From Paragonimus skrjabini miyazakii (lineage: Eukaryota; Platyhelminthes; Trematoda; Plagiorchiida; Troglotrematidae): 64,000 nucleotides of DNA. The DNA lies in NCBI GenBank assembly GCA_014338405.1, contig JTDE01000737.1, positions 53,823 through 117,822 on the forward strand, in the 5' to 3' direction. Made by a program: the position numbers and the translations under genes. This document shows positions 1-13,633 of the stretch, piece by piece. The notes under the pieces were generated by a model that did not search any database, was not told where the DNA came from, and saw nothing but the letters and a program-made list of their open reading frames with translations. Position 1 is the stretch's first letter, and each line of letters starts with the position of its first letter.

Positions 1-761
1 TCATATTTCATTAGTTGTACTTAATTTTAAATCAAACCAAAATATCTAGGTGTTTATTCATGAAATCGATTAGTTTACGTACAGTTTATATTGACGTAAA
101 ATGTCGGGCGTTCACCGTTTATCAGAAGCAGTTATGACTTGAAATTGGGCTAGTTACAAGCACATGAACGGTGTATTACTAGTCCAAATCAAAGGGGTAA
201 TGGACACATACTGATCATTATTCACCACTCAGTGACAACCTGAGCTTCATGTTGTCACCCGTCTTACTACCCAGGTGTCCAGTAGTTGCTTGCTATAAAC
301 TAAACGCTACTCAAACATAATCACAACTGTCACGTTCAAATAACGTCTTCAGCTAGTATTATTTAGAAAGAAATAACAGATTAGAAGACCACTCTTTTGT
401 GACAAGACAATATGATGTAACGTTTTTAATTCGCTCTTTCAAACTTACGACAAGTCTTGCCATTAGTTAGTCTCAATAAATGTACACAATTTGAGAGAGA
501 TATCGATAAATAGCCTTTACGCTACAAACAATGCTTATGTCCGTTCCAGTGAAGACAGTTGAACTACTTGTGAGTAGTATATAGGTAATGCCATGCTAGT
601 AGTAATTTTGCACAGCAGATGTCGATTAGGCTGCTGACGTTCTCTTTTAGGCATATCCTGTAGCTACCTTGTCATATTCACGTTTCACCTAATTTAGCCA
701 GGGATAATAATTTATCCGTCAATTAACTCTGCATTCAATCCATTTTCCTACTGCATGATAG
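1..761. other. Non-coding flank, probably intron upstream of the first visible exon
   Basis: The stretch is AT-rich with stops in all frames and no long reading frame. The next exon needs one base carried from an upstream exon, so this is best read as intron. I see no promoter, repeat or RNA gene in it. Confidence 0.5.
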
Positions 762-1074
762 TTACCAAACCTGTTTTGAATCGAATGGCGGAATTTTCAC
801 TTACACTTCAAATGACCTGGAACATGACAGATCAGGAGGTAGAGAAAAAGGTGAATCAATATTCCATCGAATATCGACGTCGCGTAGATTCGTATCCTAT
901 CTATCGAGGTAGACGTGCTGCACAGATGAGCTCTACGACAAGTTCCCTTGTTGACGTAACCTCCGTAAATCAGACTGTCAAGTGGACAGTACCTGTCTTA
1001 ATGAATGAAATCGTGAACGGAAGAAACTTTTGCCTGATGGGACATAAATATTTTATTCCTGGATACGTTTACAG
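762..1074 (+). CDS. Receptor exon: start of an FN3 domain
   Basis: The acceptor is a pyrimidine-rich stretch ending in AG at 760-761; the donor is GTTAGT after 1074. The reading starts VTKPVL, then has a tryptophan in TWNMT (B strand of an FN3 fold), YSIEYRRR (C strand) and GYVY at the end, which runs straight into SLRVLG of the next exon. The last codon is split with two bases here. An ATG at 755 lies in the acceptor, not in the exon, so it is not taken as a start. The exon is 313 bases, needs one base carried in from upstream, and so the gene continues beyond the left edge. The acceptor is only moderate: the tract is a little distant from the AG. The FN3 assignment rests on the W, YxIEY and YVYSLRV pattern and is good but not certain. 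Confidence 0.72.
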
Positions 1075-2829
1075 GTTAGTGGTTCACTTCATGTGTGCAA
1101 AAAGGTATTTATCATAAATTGTGTTTGCAAAGTCAGTTAGGGTCTACGGTTTTACGTAATATATCAGGGTTGCCGTAAACACCTTGATTCGAACAGGACG
1201 AGATCAGTTGTTCAAGGTTAATTGAAATCAAACTGTTTCAGTGTGTAATAAATTAACAATCAGCAAGATTAGAAAAATTATAACCAGACGGAGTCTAAGC
1301 AGGAAAGACAAAGGTTAGTAATTGGCATCTTACACAGTACTACTGTAGACAATTAAATTGAGCGGTATAGAACAAGCAATTTGATGATCATCATGCCCAT
1401 AATAACGACATGGAGAATAAACCTCAAACTGGGTTCGTTCTCGCTTCTGAAGATATGGGGGTAGCTTGTTGTTTATTGTGTGTTCTGTCTGGCGATCAGA
1501 TGTTCGAGCCCAAGGGCCGCCGCATTGCTCGTAAAACCTGCGGTATTCAAAAGTTCAATCTTATTGGTTCTGACCGGAATCAACAATTTGTGTGAAATCT
1601 GTAAACTACGAACACGTCTGTCAATATACAGGAAATTGTAAGCGAACGAATTCGTCACGCAGTTATCAGCTAATGCAAACGGAAGATCTTCAGTATAACG
1701 ACTTGTTTCAAATAGATTACTCGCAAATTTGTGCTCTGGTTACAATGTTTTTAGATCTTGATTCACCAGGTAAGGCCCGCGTGACCAAAAGTATAACTCG
1801 CAATGCTAGTGTTACATATCATTGTCTCCAAGGTCCCATACATTTATAAATACTTATCATCTATAAAAATGTGGATAAACGAATAAATGTATGGCAGGTT
1901 GCAATTATGGCTTGATTGCTATTTCGAGTTTGCAATCTAACGTGAACATAATGTATCGAGTACAATGGTTATTCCAAAGTCATACACTACCCTTCATCAG
2001 TCTGATGTTTGCAGTGCGGAGCAGTGCAGAAATTAGCTTTAAGTACTATTATGGTTATGCTAATTATCGATATTTATCAATGATCACAACCTAAGAGTTA
2101 AAAGCGACTTCTTTTATGAACCAAACAACACATGACCTGGAATAGTCTGGAATGTCATTTAATTCGAACTGATTTCTGAATTTTGGTAATTCTCCTCTAC
2201 TTCAATTAGCTTGCAGTGACAAGCAGTGACTGTTTGCAAGGTTCTGCCTGTTGCAATGAAAGTCTAGTAAATTTGAATAGCTATTTGTTTTTCATTATTT
2301 TTATAACTATTGCATGTTAGGATTGTTCGATTGAATAATTGATTGCCTGCTTCCCACACTTGAAAGCAACTTTCGCTAACTGTAAACTATTTGAATGCGT
2401 GTGGGCATTTGAAGACTCATCGTCCGAACACGGACCTATATGATTGGTTGTCTTACATAATGCCTGAAATTATTGTCTCCTGCTGACTGAATTTAGAAGA
2501 AGCAACATTGCCGTCAATAGAGTCAAGTACATGTGTATACTTAGTTCCGCTGAGTCAATCAGAATATCCACTGCGAAACAATTGTTCTCGAGAGGAAGAA
2601 TTTGTCCAAATTGTATGCTCTGCCTTACAGTCCTTCGAAAACTTGGTAAGACTGCGACGTCATTTTTATTAACTACATAATGTTAATATTACATTAGTCC
2701 ACGGATTTTATCCTGATCACAAAAGAGTTCAAATACTTGAATGATTGCTTAGAATAGGGCGTTTAACTCGCAATTTCGGTGAGAGACGGCTCTAGTACAA
2801 GTTTGTTCTTTTTGCCTTCAATTTTTTAG
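1075..2829 (+). other. Intron within the FN3 domain
   Basis: It lies between two exons whose split serine codon joins cleanly. A few short open frames occur, for example at 1410-1595 and 1592-1849, but none has paired splice sites or recognisable content. I see no repeat that I can name. Confidence 0.6.
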
Positions 2830-2959
2830 TTTGCGTGTTCTTGGATTCATCACTAAGTTACCGACTGCAGCAACCCCGTTCCAAAGCCCATGGTCTGAAG
2901 TCATCAGTTTTGAAAACATCGTGAACACGATACCACAAATTGTTTCCATTTCAGCAAGG
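2830..2959 (+). CDS. Receptor exon: end of an FN3 domain and linker
   Basis: The acceptor is a strong T-rich tract ending in TAG at 2827-2829; the donor is GTAAGT after 2959. With two bases carried from the previous exon the frame reads SLRVLGFITKLP, then TPFQSPWSEVISFE. That is the F and G strands of an FN3 fold: an alternating YxLRV strand, a loop, then PWSE followed by a beta strand, a pattern common where two FN3 repeats join. The exon is 130 bases and ends on a codon boundary after SISAR, so the following FN3 domain begins here. It is too short to stand out as an open frame alone; the splice sites and the continuity with GYVY upstream decide it. Confidence 0.87.
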
Positions 2960-5900
2960 GTAAGTGAGCTTGATATTTAGGTGATGTGGTAGTATTCATG
3001 TGTATCAATAGTGCACCCCGTGGTTTTGTGGCACCAAATCGAAATTTTAGCTGGGGCGATAAGACAAGCTAACTAGTCTACTGTTTTTCGTAAGTTTTCT
3101 TGTACAATGAATGGTTCTGTCATAGACTGGAATCATCACAGAGAATTAGTTAGAGTTGAGTGTGAACCACTGACATTTGTATTAGTATGCACATCCAAAT
3201 ATCGATCCGTTCATATGAGCTAGCAAATCATCATTACCAAAGAACATGTTGTACATGATCGTAAAACCCCAGTGAGTGGAATACATCATAGATTAATTCC
3301 CTTTTTAGCGATATGTAATTCGATATTTGTGACTATATGATGTGTTCATCAACTAAGAGCCTCCATTCTGCTGAACACTGTGGATGACACTAGGTAGCCG
3401 TTAGCACTATAATGGGAATAGACCGAAACGTTGAATCAGAAAGTGATACATACTTCACATGTATCGATATATCGAACGAAATTTGTTACCAGAGCGTTGA
3501 CGAAGATCGTGATGAAATAAATCAGATAGATGCTGACTAAAAGCGTAGATCAAAGTCCCAAATGAAAACACATAACATGTATGAACACTGAGGAGGTTTA
3601 CGTGAAGTGCACTGTGAGACGCGCATAAGAAATAACTTCAAGTTAGAAGCAGTGTATTTTCAGTAGAGTTGCGCGTTTTGGGAGAAAAACCGGGCTAAGC
3701 AGAAGTCGCGACGGCTAGACTAAACCCCAGCTAAATTTTTCGGTCGAATTGATACTTTCAGACTTTGTTTATACGGTTTCTCGTTGAATGGAAGTCTGAA
3801 AATGATCGCCTATGCTTCAACCAACTGAAGACTCCAAAGCAATTATTTTCTACCCACGGGTTGAAGATATGGAATTTAGGTTGGAACAAACTGAACAACA
3901 CCAACAATGTTTAGCCATAGTCTTCGCAGTCAAACAAGTATTTCGGCTGGCTCAGTTTGGACGGAAGCAGTGAACTCGGGATTCGGCCCTCTAAGAGCTC
4001 AGCAGTGGGGTATATCCTCATCCGGGCCGGATTTTTATCTCAGCCCTCGTGTTCTTGAGATCGGCTTGTTAACTTCAAACTGGTAACCCCAAAATAAGTG
4101 TGATCTTATGAACATGTTCAAATACTCAAGCAAAACCATGTATAAGTGACTCTCAGACTGCCAGATTATTTCGATTAAGGACAAAATTGATATATATCCC
4201 GCTAACTCAAATCACTAACCTTGCGATCGGAAAATGTTGTTTTAAGTTGAAGTCACGGATTCTAATGAATTGGTTGAGCGTCGTTCAACTCATTCATAGA
4301 AACCCGCGGATTTACATTAATTTAAACTTACCATCACTCATATTCGATCACAGCTTTCTCAGTCAGATGAACTTTCGATTAGCTCATTCTACAAAGAACT
4401 ACCACGCTGGAGTTCCTATTTTATTTTACCCCATCGGAATTACATGCCTTCATCCGGACTAGACTTCACACGTTTATCCTCGTGACTGTGAGTGCAGCAT
4501 CTTAACAGCTGAGTTATAACCATCACGTCCAAACATCCGATTATAACTTTGCAGCGCCACGCAGGCCACTTACAAGTTAAGCCCTGGGCTTAACATCCTG
4601 GTATCTAGCCCATTGTCTTGGGTGAACCCCGTTATTTTTGTCTTGATGTTATTACCTGGTTAATCACAATGGGAGCTGTTATTCTACCGCTAGTTAACAG
4701 TTGCATCAATAATTTGAATAGTTCATACTGCAGATTTAATGCAGGTTTCAATGCAAGTCGCTTATCCACACACGGTTGTCTCATGGATGAATAAATAACA
4801 GGAATATTTCATAAGAAGGCCAAACCGTCTCAATTTCAGCTGGATTATTAGAAGAGATCTAGGAACGGTTATCGACCAGTTTCGTGACTAGCCTATCGCG
4901 GTCCGAATGAGCAGTTAGTGATAGATGACGATAATAATTAAGTATAATGTTACCCCTAAGTTAGTTGGTTAGCAGCTTCATAATTACTGTGTTTTTGCAT
5001 CAAAATCTCGTGCTTTCCAAATGTGTCATTTTTGCATGGCCGTGCTCTGTCTTCATCGGTAATATTAATAAATACTGTGCTACTTACAGTTAATAAGTAG
5101 CATGATGTTTGATTAGTAAATTGTAGGTATCACTTCCTTTATTTCGATACGTGTCCCGGGCCTCCTCATTAAAAAGAACTATTATTGTTGAATAAACTGC
5201 ATTAATGGAATAGCAGGTCAATGTATGATCGGCTTAATTACCGTCCATAATTAGAAAAGAGGTATTTTATGGGATGAATGAACCACAGAAATTAAGCACT
5301 GCCGACGTGTGAAAAGGTTAGTCACTGTAATTTTGGGTTTCATGTGAGGTCATGTTTGTATAAGGCTGCAGTGTATTAGCAAAGGATTATTGCTCTCAAA
5401 CGAAGACATGAAGTAGGACAACCTATCTGTCTAAAGGACGCAATTGGCCCACCTACGTAAATGAGCAAAATTTAGAAAAGCCGTGATGTGCACTGGAAGA
5501 CACAAAAAGCCTAACTTACTAAGAAAAACCACTGGCAGGTTTACTGGTAAGTGGTGTTCGTAATGTTGAAGGAGTGGAAGACAAACTACCAGTTAAGTAA
5601 GTGTGTGAGAGTGCCGGGATTATGGTGACCAAAATGATGAACTATCCTATGATTTTAATCTAATCCTGAGCAAACAGGGAGAAAATACATACAACCTACC
5701 ACGCTCTATATCTCCCATGAAGATGCTAATTCTGGTTAATGATATAGTTCCTACAGATAACTGGCCTTACCATAGTTTAAGTAATGAGATTTCAGTCAGT
5801 AAAAATTTGCGTTCAGTTGATAAAGGTTGTATGCTGAACCCTAGTTTTTTCAACGGAATACTCATTGACAACAAAAATAAAAACTCCAAACGGTACGCAC

Positions 5901-6190
5901 CTAGATACTGTGATAACAAATCATATTTCCTTGAGGCTGCAAACCATGTGATCCTTAAAGAACACTCCGAACATTGTAGTCTTACTTTGCTGCAGTCAGA
6001 GAGAATCTAATCAATACTGAGTACTGGAACAAAGTATGAATTAGTCAGACTAACCTAAATAAACCTTACTGCAATAGCAGTGCTGGCTAATGAGCAAGTT
6101 AGAAGGAGTGGATGGTGAAAACAAACCCTAGTTTGGAAGATATAATCCACTCAGTATTTGCTTTACCACGTACTCAAAATAGGTCAAGCG

Positions 6191-6203
6191 TGGTTCGAAT
6201 CCT
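6191..6203 (+). repeat. Isolated tRNA-type B box
   Basis: The bases at 6192-6202 match the RNA polymerase III B-box consensus GGTTCRANNCC exactly. No clear A box lies at the right distance upstream, so this is at most a worn SINE head, and could be chance. Confidence 0.3.
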
Positions 6204-7828
6204 TTTATCTGGCCGAAATGTTTTTTATTCGTTAGAAAACCGCGTCACACTAACGAATAATCCTAGGTGGCCACATTCAAAAAACAATATCAAACAACCT
6301 AAGTGTATACTGATTTGACGTAGTTTAAGGAGCAACATCTCTAACAAAATTCCTCACATTAATACACTGAACTGGTATAAACATTAATCACTTGACCAGA
6401 CTTGACATGATTGTTATAGTGACCCTGACAGACTGTTTACAAGTGACTTCATTTAGCTATACTGCCTGCTCTTTAAGGCAGTGTTGATGGCTAGTCCCCA
6501 AACTCCTGGTCTATCGCCTCTTTCTGTTGAGAAGTGGACCAATTTCACCCACAGGAACTCGTTTTCTCTATGTTTATTGAATAGAGTTATGTAACAAAGA
6601 GGGTGCATACCTCGTGAAAAATTTAGCTTAAACGTAAAGGCTGTCCTTGGACACCTCGACTTGAAGAGAAGATGGTACAGATGTTAGAAATCATCCAAAA
6701 ATTAACTCAAACAAAACTCTATTTGTTGTGTGGCAAAAGGAAGCTGACAAAAGCGATTTAAGTAAAAGTTTGGGCGAATGACGTTTGCTTCTGTGAAAGT
6801 CAATTAGTGAAATGTTATCTTTTTTGGTTATACAGGATGGTCCAACCAGATTGAAAAGGTTAAGTAAATTGTAGTATGCAGTTTAACTCCATAAATGTTA
6901 ATTTTGCGCTATCAAATTCAGTAGGCCATTTAGAACAGAAACAAATATTACTTGGAGAACTGTACCAAGATTGTCAGCTAAGTGCTAGATATAAATTATG
7001 GTATAAACCTTTCTGCACATGATTTTAGGGAACTTCGTGGAGAAACCTGACTTGTGTTCTTGACAAACCTTACAGCTGTTGAGTTTCAGCGCCCACAGGC
7101 TAACAATACCAGAATTTATTATAAGTAAACATATGCCAAATATGCTGTGATAATTAGAGTACATTTTTCAACGTTTAAGGTTCCAAGTGAAGCTATCTAT
7201 TGAATAACTGTAAATATAACAGTATTTTTCTATGTTACTCAATCGTTCCTTCCGTAACCCTCTCACATTCATTAGGAGCTATCCATTTTTCACGTCAAAA
7301 CTCACAGACATCAATCATTTTTGAGAACTAGATCTTAAGTGTTCCGTAGGTTGCACTTGAAAATTCATGTGTTATAAACAAGTAACATATATGTATAACA
7401 GTAAACGTTAGAGCAAACTTTTACACTTTTCAACGGTTTCAACTATACTGGACCACACAAAGTGACGGAAAACTAGTTCATACATCAGTAAAATGCATGG
7501 GTTAGCGAGAATATGATAAATTACTTTAGTTAGAGGTTGAGTTTTAGAAATCAAATGCTTCCTGGAAAACGGTCGGGCGTTCATTCATTTTGCGGAAACA
7601 ACTTAACCTTAAAAAGTAAAACGTTTTTAAAAGTCGGCAAACTTTATGCGCTATTTCCGTTTGATTTCTGCCAGCCGACACGAATTTTAATTCGTTTGTG
7701 AAATAAGCTAACTTAGAACATTCAGTGTGCTCTGATATTTAAATGCATGCGAAGTTTACAAACAGATCCAACCAAATCTAGCACTCCAGGTTTGATGGCG
7801 ATATTCGGCAAACCGGATAGAAATTATC

Positions 7829-7945
7829 TGGCAGATATGTTAAATTAGAGGAGGTCTGGTTGCGAAAAATCTGGGCTTCGGCTAGATTGTAACCAACAAC
7901 ACGAAACAGCACGCCCACAGGCAGCAGTAGATTTAGTGGACTCCA
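7829..7945 (-). repeat. tRNA-derived SINE relic, family 1
   Basis: The sequence from GGCAGAT through the GGTTGCGAAAA block to the run CAACACGAAACAGCACGCCCAC matches the copies at 12236 and 31430 in the same order. The B box is damaged here. The element reads on the minus strand. Confidence 0.5.
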
Positions 7946-8059
7946 ACCTGAAATGTTCAGGAAACAGTTCCTGTACTGCCGAAAATCTGGGGCGTTTGGG
8001 AAATTCTATCAGGTTGTTTGGTTGACTGAGGCCAAATGTGACAACTCTGAGCTCTCGGT

Positions 8060-8145
8060 ATGACTCTTTAGCTTAGCTGGCACAGTGCTTGCCGTGCACC
8101 TACGTATTGCTTTTCAGTGCTGGTTCAAATCCTGTCTAAGCCTGG
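8060..8145 (+). repeat. tRNA-derived SINE head with A and B boxes
   Basis: The A-box-like TAGCTTAGCTGG is at 8069-8080 and a perfect B box GGTTCAAATCC at 8122-8132, at the spacing of a tRNA gene with a normal arm between. The flanking bases do not fold into a clean tRNA acceptor stem, so I read it as a SINE or a tRNA pseudogene, not a working tRNA. Confidence 0.5.
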
Positions 8146-9204
8146 ATTTTTTTCAATCGGTTATCTGCTGAGTTTTTGGATATTCACGCTACTCGCGCTC
8201 AACCGAACCTTTGATGCTACACAAACTTTGGCTTCCAGTGTGATAAGTGCAACATTTTATGTATTATATTTAATATTAGCGCAATAATCGCTACATTACT
8301 CAACTCATGTTAAAAATTTCTTTGGAATATCTGAATTCACACTAAAACTGGCTAATTTGTTTCAAATCGATCGCATTGTGAGAACGCGAATTACAAGAAA
8401 TATTTTGAGATTAGCTTGAGAAAAATGTTATAAACCGACGAGGCACGCTGTTTATCGGATAACCTAGAGTCACGCCCAAAATTTAAAACGTTGAACTTGG
8501 ATTCCGGATGAGTTTGTAACTTGCAATTTAATTTCGGCTCAAGTATATTCAAAGTTAGAACAGCGTACTAAAAATCATGACAAGCTTGTCAACATAGCTT
8601 AGTCACTAATTTCGGTTTGCTCAAATATGTCACTCATCGACCTTTATGTATGAGCTAACCAACAACCTAATTGATTAGCTCTTCAGACAGATAAGGTGTA
8701 AATGAGTTGTAACGAGTGAAGCAGTGATGATAGTCAACGGAGGCTCAACTCCGAAAGAAAACAAGTTGGTCAGGTTATCACGGTGTGAATGTCAGAAATT
8801 TGAAGAAGTCAGTCTCATAAGAAATGGAAAACATACGCATAACCTGCGTTTCATGAATCTGTTCTAGCAGTGAGTGCAAATTCATGGCAGAAACATGTCA
8901 CGGTTGGTGGGTTCAGACCCATTAATCTGAAATCAGATATCGTGAGTTCACCTGCATTTATAGCCAGGTTGACAAGTAGTACGATATTGTAACTAAACAT
9001 AACGTGAAAATTGTTTGTTAATTTGGCGCGGTCTAATCTGTCTGTTCAGCGAAAGAGCTATTAGACGTCCACGACCTTACGGGTTTGATGTTGGAAGAGG
9101 AATTTCTTCACAGTTCCTTTGCACTATCCCCCGTCGAACTTGTTAATAATTTAAACAGCGTATTTTGTCATCTCCTTCCCCAATCGGGTTATCACATATC
9201 GACC

Positions 9205-9265
9205 TCTTACTTGAAAGCAAGTTTCGAACCAGTGCACTTCACACTCTAGTGACCGAGTAGATAAT
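9205..9265 (-). repeat. tRNA-like SINE relic
   Basis: On the minus strand, TACTCGGTCACTAG (9246-9259) resembles an A box and GGTTCGAAACT (9220-9230) a B box. It is short and degraded, with no intact cloverleaf. Confidence 0.4.
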
Positions 9266-12235
9266 GAAGCAAGATGTCAATAACAAGAAATTTGAGATCA
9301 GAATGTGATGGGTAATCGGTATGCAAATCACAGGTCCAGAGGTAATTGAAAAAATGGGGAGGACTAGTGCAAGTCAATGTTTACTGACCTTGTGCCATAG
9401 TGGGAATACCTGAATAAGCAGAAAGCCTTACTTTCTCCTGAGGTAAGACGGAGTTGTATCACGCCGGAGTGTGAGAGAATGAGCGCTGTGAAAGGATAAA
9501 ACTAGGTGTTTGCAGGAATTACTTGCGACGAACACAGTTTCGGTTTTAAATAGAGGATGGCTTTAACCTCACTTGCACACTACAGGCGGAGTCGTAAAAG
9601 TCTAGCTAGACTGCACAACATGCCCAAGTATACGTGGTGGTGCGCTTGTGGCTTAGGGTTAACAATAACCAGAGTGGTTGTCGGAAACATGATGTAGCGA
9701 ACGAGTTCATTTTTGCTTATTCACTACTAAGCCAAATGCATAGTATCTCTTTGAAACAGCAAGGTGAACCGTACCGAACAAACGAGACCAGCCATTTCAT
9801 GAATCCAGACGAGGGCCACGTTTTACACATTTACGTCACAGCTATGACGCCTATAGTACCTTGGCAATTTAATCGTATTGGCGACAATCGCATGGTCTAC
9901 ACAAAGCACTTCTGCGCTTTCGCGCCACTGGCTGTGGTCTAAATTCGACGTCTTGCGGTTTTCCACTAGCAGCTGTTTACTGAGTAACTTGGACAGAAAG
10001 AAAAGGCTGGATTAACGATAAGACATGTAACGACAAAATGTGCCGCAGTTACACTGGCAGTTGTCTTTATGATGCCATTCCTAATCGGGGCTGAGTGATA
10101 CTCACAGATTCCTTCGTGCAACCAACAAAAATAGTTCGAGTGAAACAAGTAAATGTCTATACACAGAAAGAAGCCACGTAAACAGGCATTTTTTCCGTAA
10201 ACCATAGAAACAGTCCTGATGTAAATTTGCAACACACACGCTTGGGCAGCATACGAAGTTCTTATAATCTCAGTACCCTCTAAAAACTTTCACCAACAAT
10301 GTATTTGATCGTTGACTCTACTCGTGGTCTATGTCGACCAGCTGTGCTTAAACCTATGATTCTGATTCCTCCGATACTCCATGACCATTTGTGACAAATT
10401 TTAGCCAATCTAACTCGCCCAATAGATGCGATAAAATTTTACGCAGCGATGGAAAAATCTCCTCGTGCTGGACGACAATTTTATGTTTGATGCCCGTTGA
10501 ACCCGAAAACTTTCGAGCTGAGCAGTTTTCTACAGAATGAATGGATAAACTCCGTTTCTGATGTTTAACTATATTTGTTTGCATCGTGCTTACTCAGTAA
10601 AAGAATTTACCAACGGTGTTCCCACTAAAAAATTCAAACAAACACCTCAGTTTCACTACCTCAACTATTCCCGATAAAACTCTTAGCAATCAGGACCACA
10701 TCCGAACTTCAAACACAACACGACCCATCTTCCTTTATTTCCCGGACAGTTTAATTGGTAACCCAGCGGCTTTTCAGCGTTCTATCTGTGTCCTTCACTT
10801 ACCTCCGTTATGCTGGCTGAATATCTCAGTGATTCAATGCCATGTGGATCAATGTAAGAATATCTCTCAACTCCCAATCATAGAACCATTAAAGTTTGGA
10901 TGTACACATTCATTTCATGCACTTTTCTTCCAGAGACTACCCTTATATACTGAACTATCCATCAAAATTGGAGTGGAATATCTTAGGAAACGGATATTGG
11001 TTGTACGACTCCAACGAATGTGAAACTAATAACCGATGTGTTTGCATTTTCAAGTGCGCGTCCTGAGCAAACCAATTGAACTTTGGCGTGCCACCGAGTG
11101 AGCACAGAACCGTGAAAATTTTGCTGACTGTATGTTCACTATGATCTATTTATCCACCTGCATCGAAATCAAACATAAAACATGCATAGTGACTTGTGAT
11201 GTGTAGTAAAATGGGCGTATGGGCGTATGACACATCGCAGGGTAATAACTTTACCTCTTGCTTTACTTATTTGAGCAGACGACCAAACCGGTTGTGCACT
11301 ATAGCATGTTACAACGAAGTAGTAAGTGTGTGCAGTCTAAGAAACTTCAATTTGTTGTTTTTGACGATCGTCGCAAGGAAGAAAACTTCTCTACTCGTTT
11401 GTTGAGCCCCGATTTTAGAAGTCCTTGACGTGTGTCCACGGTGTTGGGTACTTTGAGGTTAACCCTCATAGCTTTCACTCAGAAGGTGATATTAGCCTGA
11501 TTAAGAGTGGAAATTTGTTACTAAACTTTGTTGATTTCAAGTGCTCAGAATTGTTACCGTACACATCTGCACATGGTCCTTTAGTAATTTTTTGTTGAAT
11601 ATTAAATAATCAATAATTCATGTACTAAAAGTGTTTACAGACAAAAAGATTTTACAGTCAGACCCAACATTTTATGGAGTTATTGACAGCTGCGAGTTAG
11701 CGACACATCTACAAAGTATCATGTTAGTTACTGACCATAGAAAACTATTAGGCGCACATATGCAGGGAGTTAATTCAGGTTTTGACTAAACGTGTTGCGA
11801 TGCTATCCAGATAATTGATTCCATATTGCCTGAAGTGAGTTTTGAAAACCTGACAATTTCGATCATTTCTCTTCATGCATTGTTTTTATTTAAGTCATGT
11901 ATATGTCACCAATGCTTTACTCACGATGTTATCATGACACCGAGGTAGTTTCAAGTTTCTTTGTCTAAAGGTTTCTAACTTCAATATTTTCGTTCGAATT
12001 TTTTGGAACAAAAATGAGCATTCTACATGTAAATAGTATACATGATTCCATCAAGTACGTTTTTTGATGATGTTATTATGATGTTTTATACCGAGCTGGT
12101 GTAGACCGTGCATTGTTCACATAGTGAAATCTGCATTAGTAAGATCAGATAACGTTATAAAAATAGATTGAAGTCATGAACACATAGGAGGCTCTATTCA
12201 ACAAAACCAAGTTAATTATCACAAATGAGGAGTTT

Positions 12236-12345
12236 GGCAGATTTGATTATTAAGAAGAGACCAACTGCGAAAAACCAGGGCTACAACCAGATTCGAACCA
12301 ATGACAGAAACAACATGCACAAAGGCGGCATATGATTAATCAGCC
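12236..12345 (-). repeat. tRNA-derived SINE relic, family 1
   Basis: It shares with 31430-31612 the order GGCAGATTTG, AACTGCGAAAAACC and a B box (minus strand, at 12290-12299), then GACAGAAACAACATGC. The copy appears truncated at its tRNA-like head, and it sits in the intron upstream of the second pair of FN3 exons. Confidence 0.55.
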
Positions 12346-13339
12346 GGGATACGAAGCCACTTCATTGACGGTCAACACAGCTATGCGAAATGGGACTACA
12401 TAATAATCGACGAATCTAAAGTACTCTTCTTCAGATGTATGAATGGCTGATGCCCCATGTTTCCAATAACTGGAAGGCGGTGACGGTTCGCAGATACTGA
12501 ACGTTTATCTATATGGACAATCCTCATATGTATAATGAGTTAGCTATGGTTTCACTAAACTTCTGCATTAAATTTAGGGGTAGAGCTGAAAAACGCTGCA
12601 TTATTTAGGACACCCAATTTTCCGAATCTAGTCAAGTGCATTCGTTGTGTGCCATAGATTTCGTCTATTGGCCACTGATGTGCATCACTCCAAGTGTGAA
12701 AGTGAAATCATTCTTATAAGCACTGCGAATGAAGCCACTAGTGTAAACAAAAGAGGATTCAACTTTTTTCAAGCGGGGACGAAGAATAGTCAAAATATGG
12801 ATGGTGATGCACCTTAATCTTTGTACTCAATGTTGGGTATCAACATGGACATAAACACGGCTCTTGGCAAGCAGTGTGTATGTTTTACTTTATTTTTCAA
12901 TGGCCAAGATATAGTACACATTTTATAAATGGCATACCTAATGTTTCCGAAATAAGAGCTGATCTATAATGCCGAAGACACTCAGTATATTTGGGCTAGT
13001 TTGATAACATGACTTGACAAGAGAGCTTTGGTTAAAAAAGTTCGTGATCCAAAGTTTTCAGTATTTTTAAGAGATGCATAGTAGAAATAGAGTGGATGCG
13101 TACACGGTTCACTTACAATTCAGACCATATTGAACATCACTTAAGGATTGTCATAGTACCCTATCATAGAATTCGTCGTAAATTAAAAACAATAAAAATC
13201 AAGTCCAATTAATAAATTTATTTAGATTTTTGAACTGCAGATCGACTACTGCACGCGTGCCACAAATTTTGTTTTCAAGTTCACAAGTAAACAAAATCAA
13301 TACTTACTTATACCATTAATGTTTTTATAAATTGACCAG

Positions 13340-13633
13340 AATTCAACTTCGATGGAAGTAGAATGGATATTCGAATTTGTTCCAGTACAGTTCACGGTCA
13401 CAGGCTTGGTGCCTAGTGCAACTTATGCCGTTCGATTTACGGTATTGTATCAAGCCGTCTTATTGACAGACAAAAACAGCTATCCAGAGATTCACTGGAT
13501 AAAATGTTCATTTGAGGAGCCCAATAAAACCGAGGAGTCAATAATCAAGACTGTTTCTTTGACATATCCATTGGATCAGCAGAAGCGATTCTGGCTAGTT
13601 GCGAACTACATGCAGCCGAATACAACTTACGCG
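13340..13633 (+). CDS. Receptor exon: FN3 domain end plus next FN3 start
   Basis: The acceptor CCAG ends at 13339 and the donor is GTAAGT after 13633. The exon is 294 bases, 98 codons, on codon boundaries at both ends. The frame gives FTVTGLVPSATYAVRFTV, the classic FN3 E-F motif (gL.P.t.Y.vr), then a linker, and closes with LVANYMQPNTTYA, a second E-F motif that is completed by IAVYGTIW in the next exon. So the exon carries the end of one FN3 repeat and the first two thirds of another. The inter-motif stretch has a tryptophan (EIHWIKCSF) and two cysteines or charged segments not typical of a tight FN3 repeat, so the second domain may be divergent. The methionine at 13352 is internal, not a start. 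Confidence 0.88.

Larger units (their letters stand above)
2960..13339 (+). other. Large intron with SINE relics; probably hides one unresolved FN3 exon
   Basis: The FN3 domain begun by the previous exon lacks its B, C and C' strands until 13340, so one or more coding exons should lie here, starting and ending on codon boundaries in total. I could not place them. Open frames at 9634-9942 and 10616-11023 do not resemble FN3 sequence. tRNA-like SINE relics are annotated separately near 6192, 7829, 8069, 9205 and 12236. Confidence 0.5.

Noticed and set aside
8060..8145. A functional tRNA gene
   Set aside because: A and B boxes are present but the acceptor and anticodon stems do not pair cleanly.
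10354..10584. Plus-strand reading PVEPENFRAEQF resembling an FN3 start
   Set aside because: It is short, stops soon after, and has no usable donor; the minus strand is equally open.
10934..11090. Possible cysteine-rich exon after a strong acceptor at 10933 (YWLYDSNECETNNRC)
   Set aside because: The frame needs a phase that does not fit the flanking receptor exons, no consensus donor follows, and it lacks FN3 character.
11270..11324. Short exon between a good acceptor and GTAAGT near 11322
   Set aside because: It is only about 43 bases, and its end phase does not match the exon at 13340.
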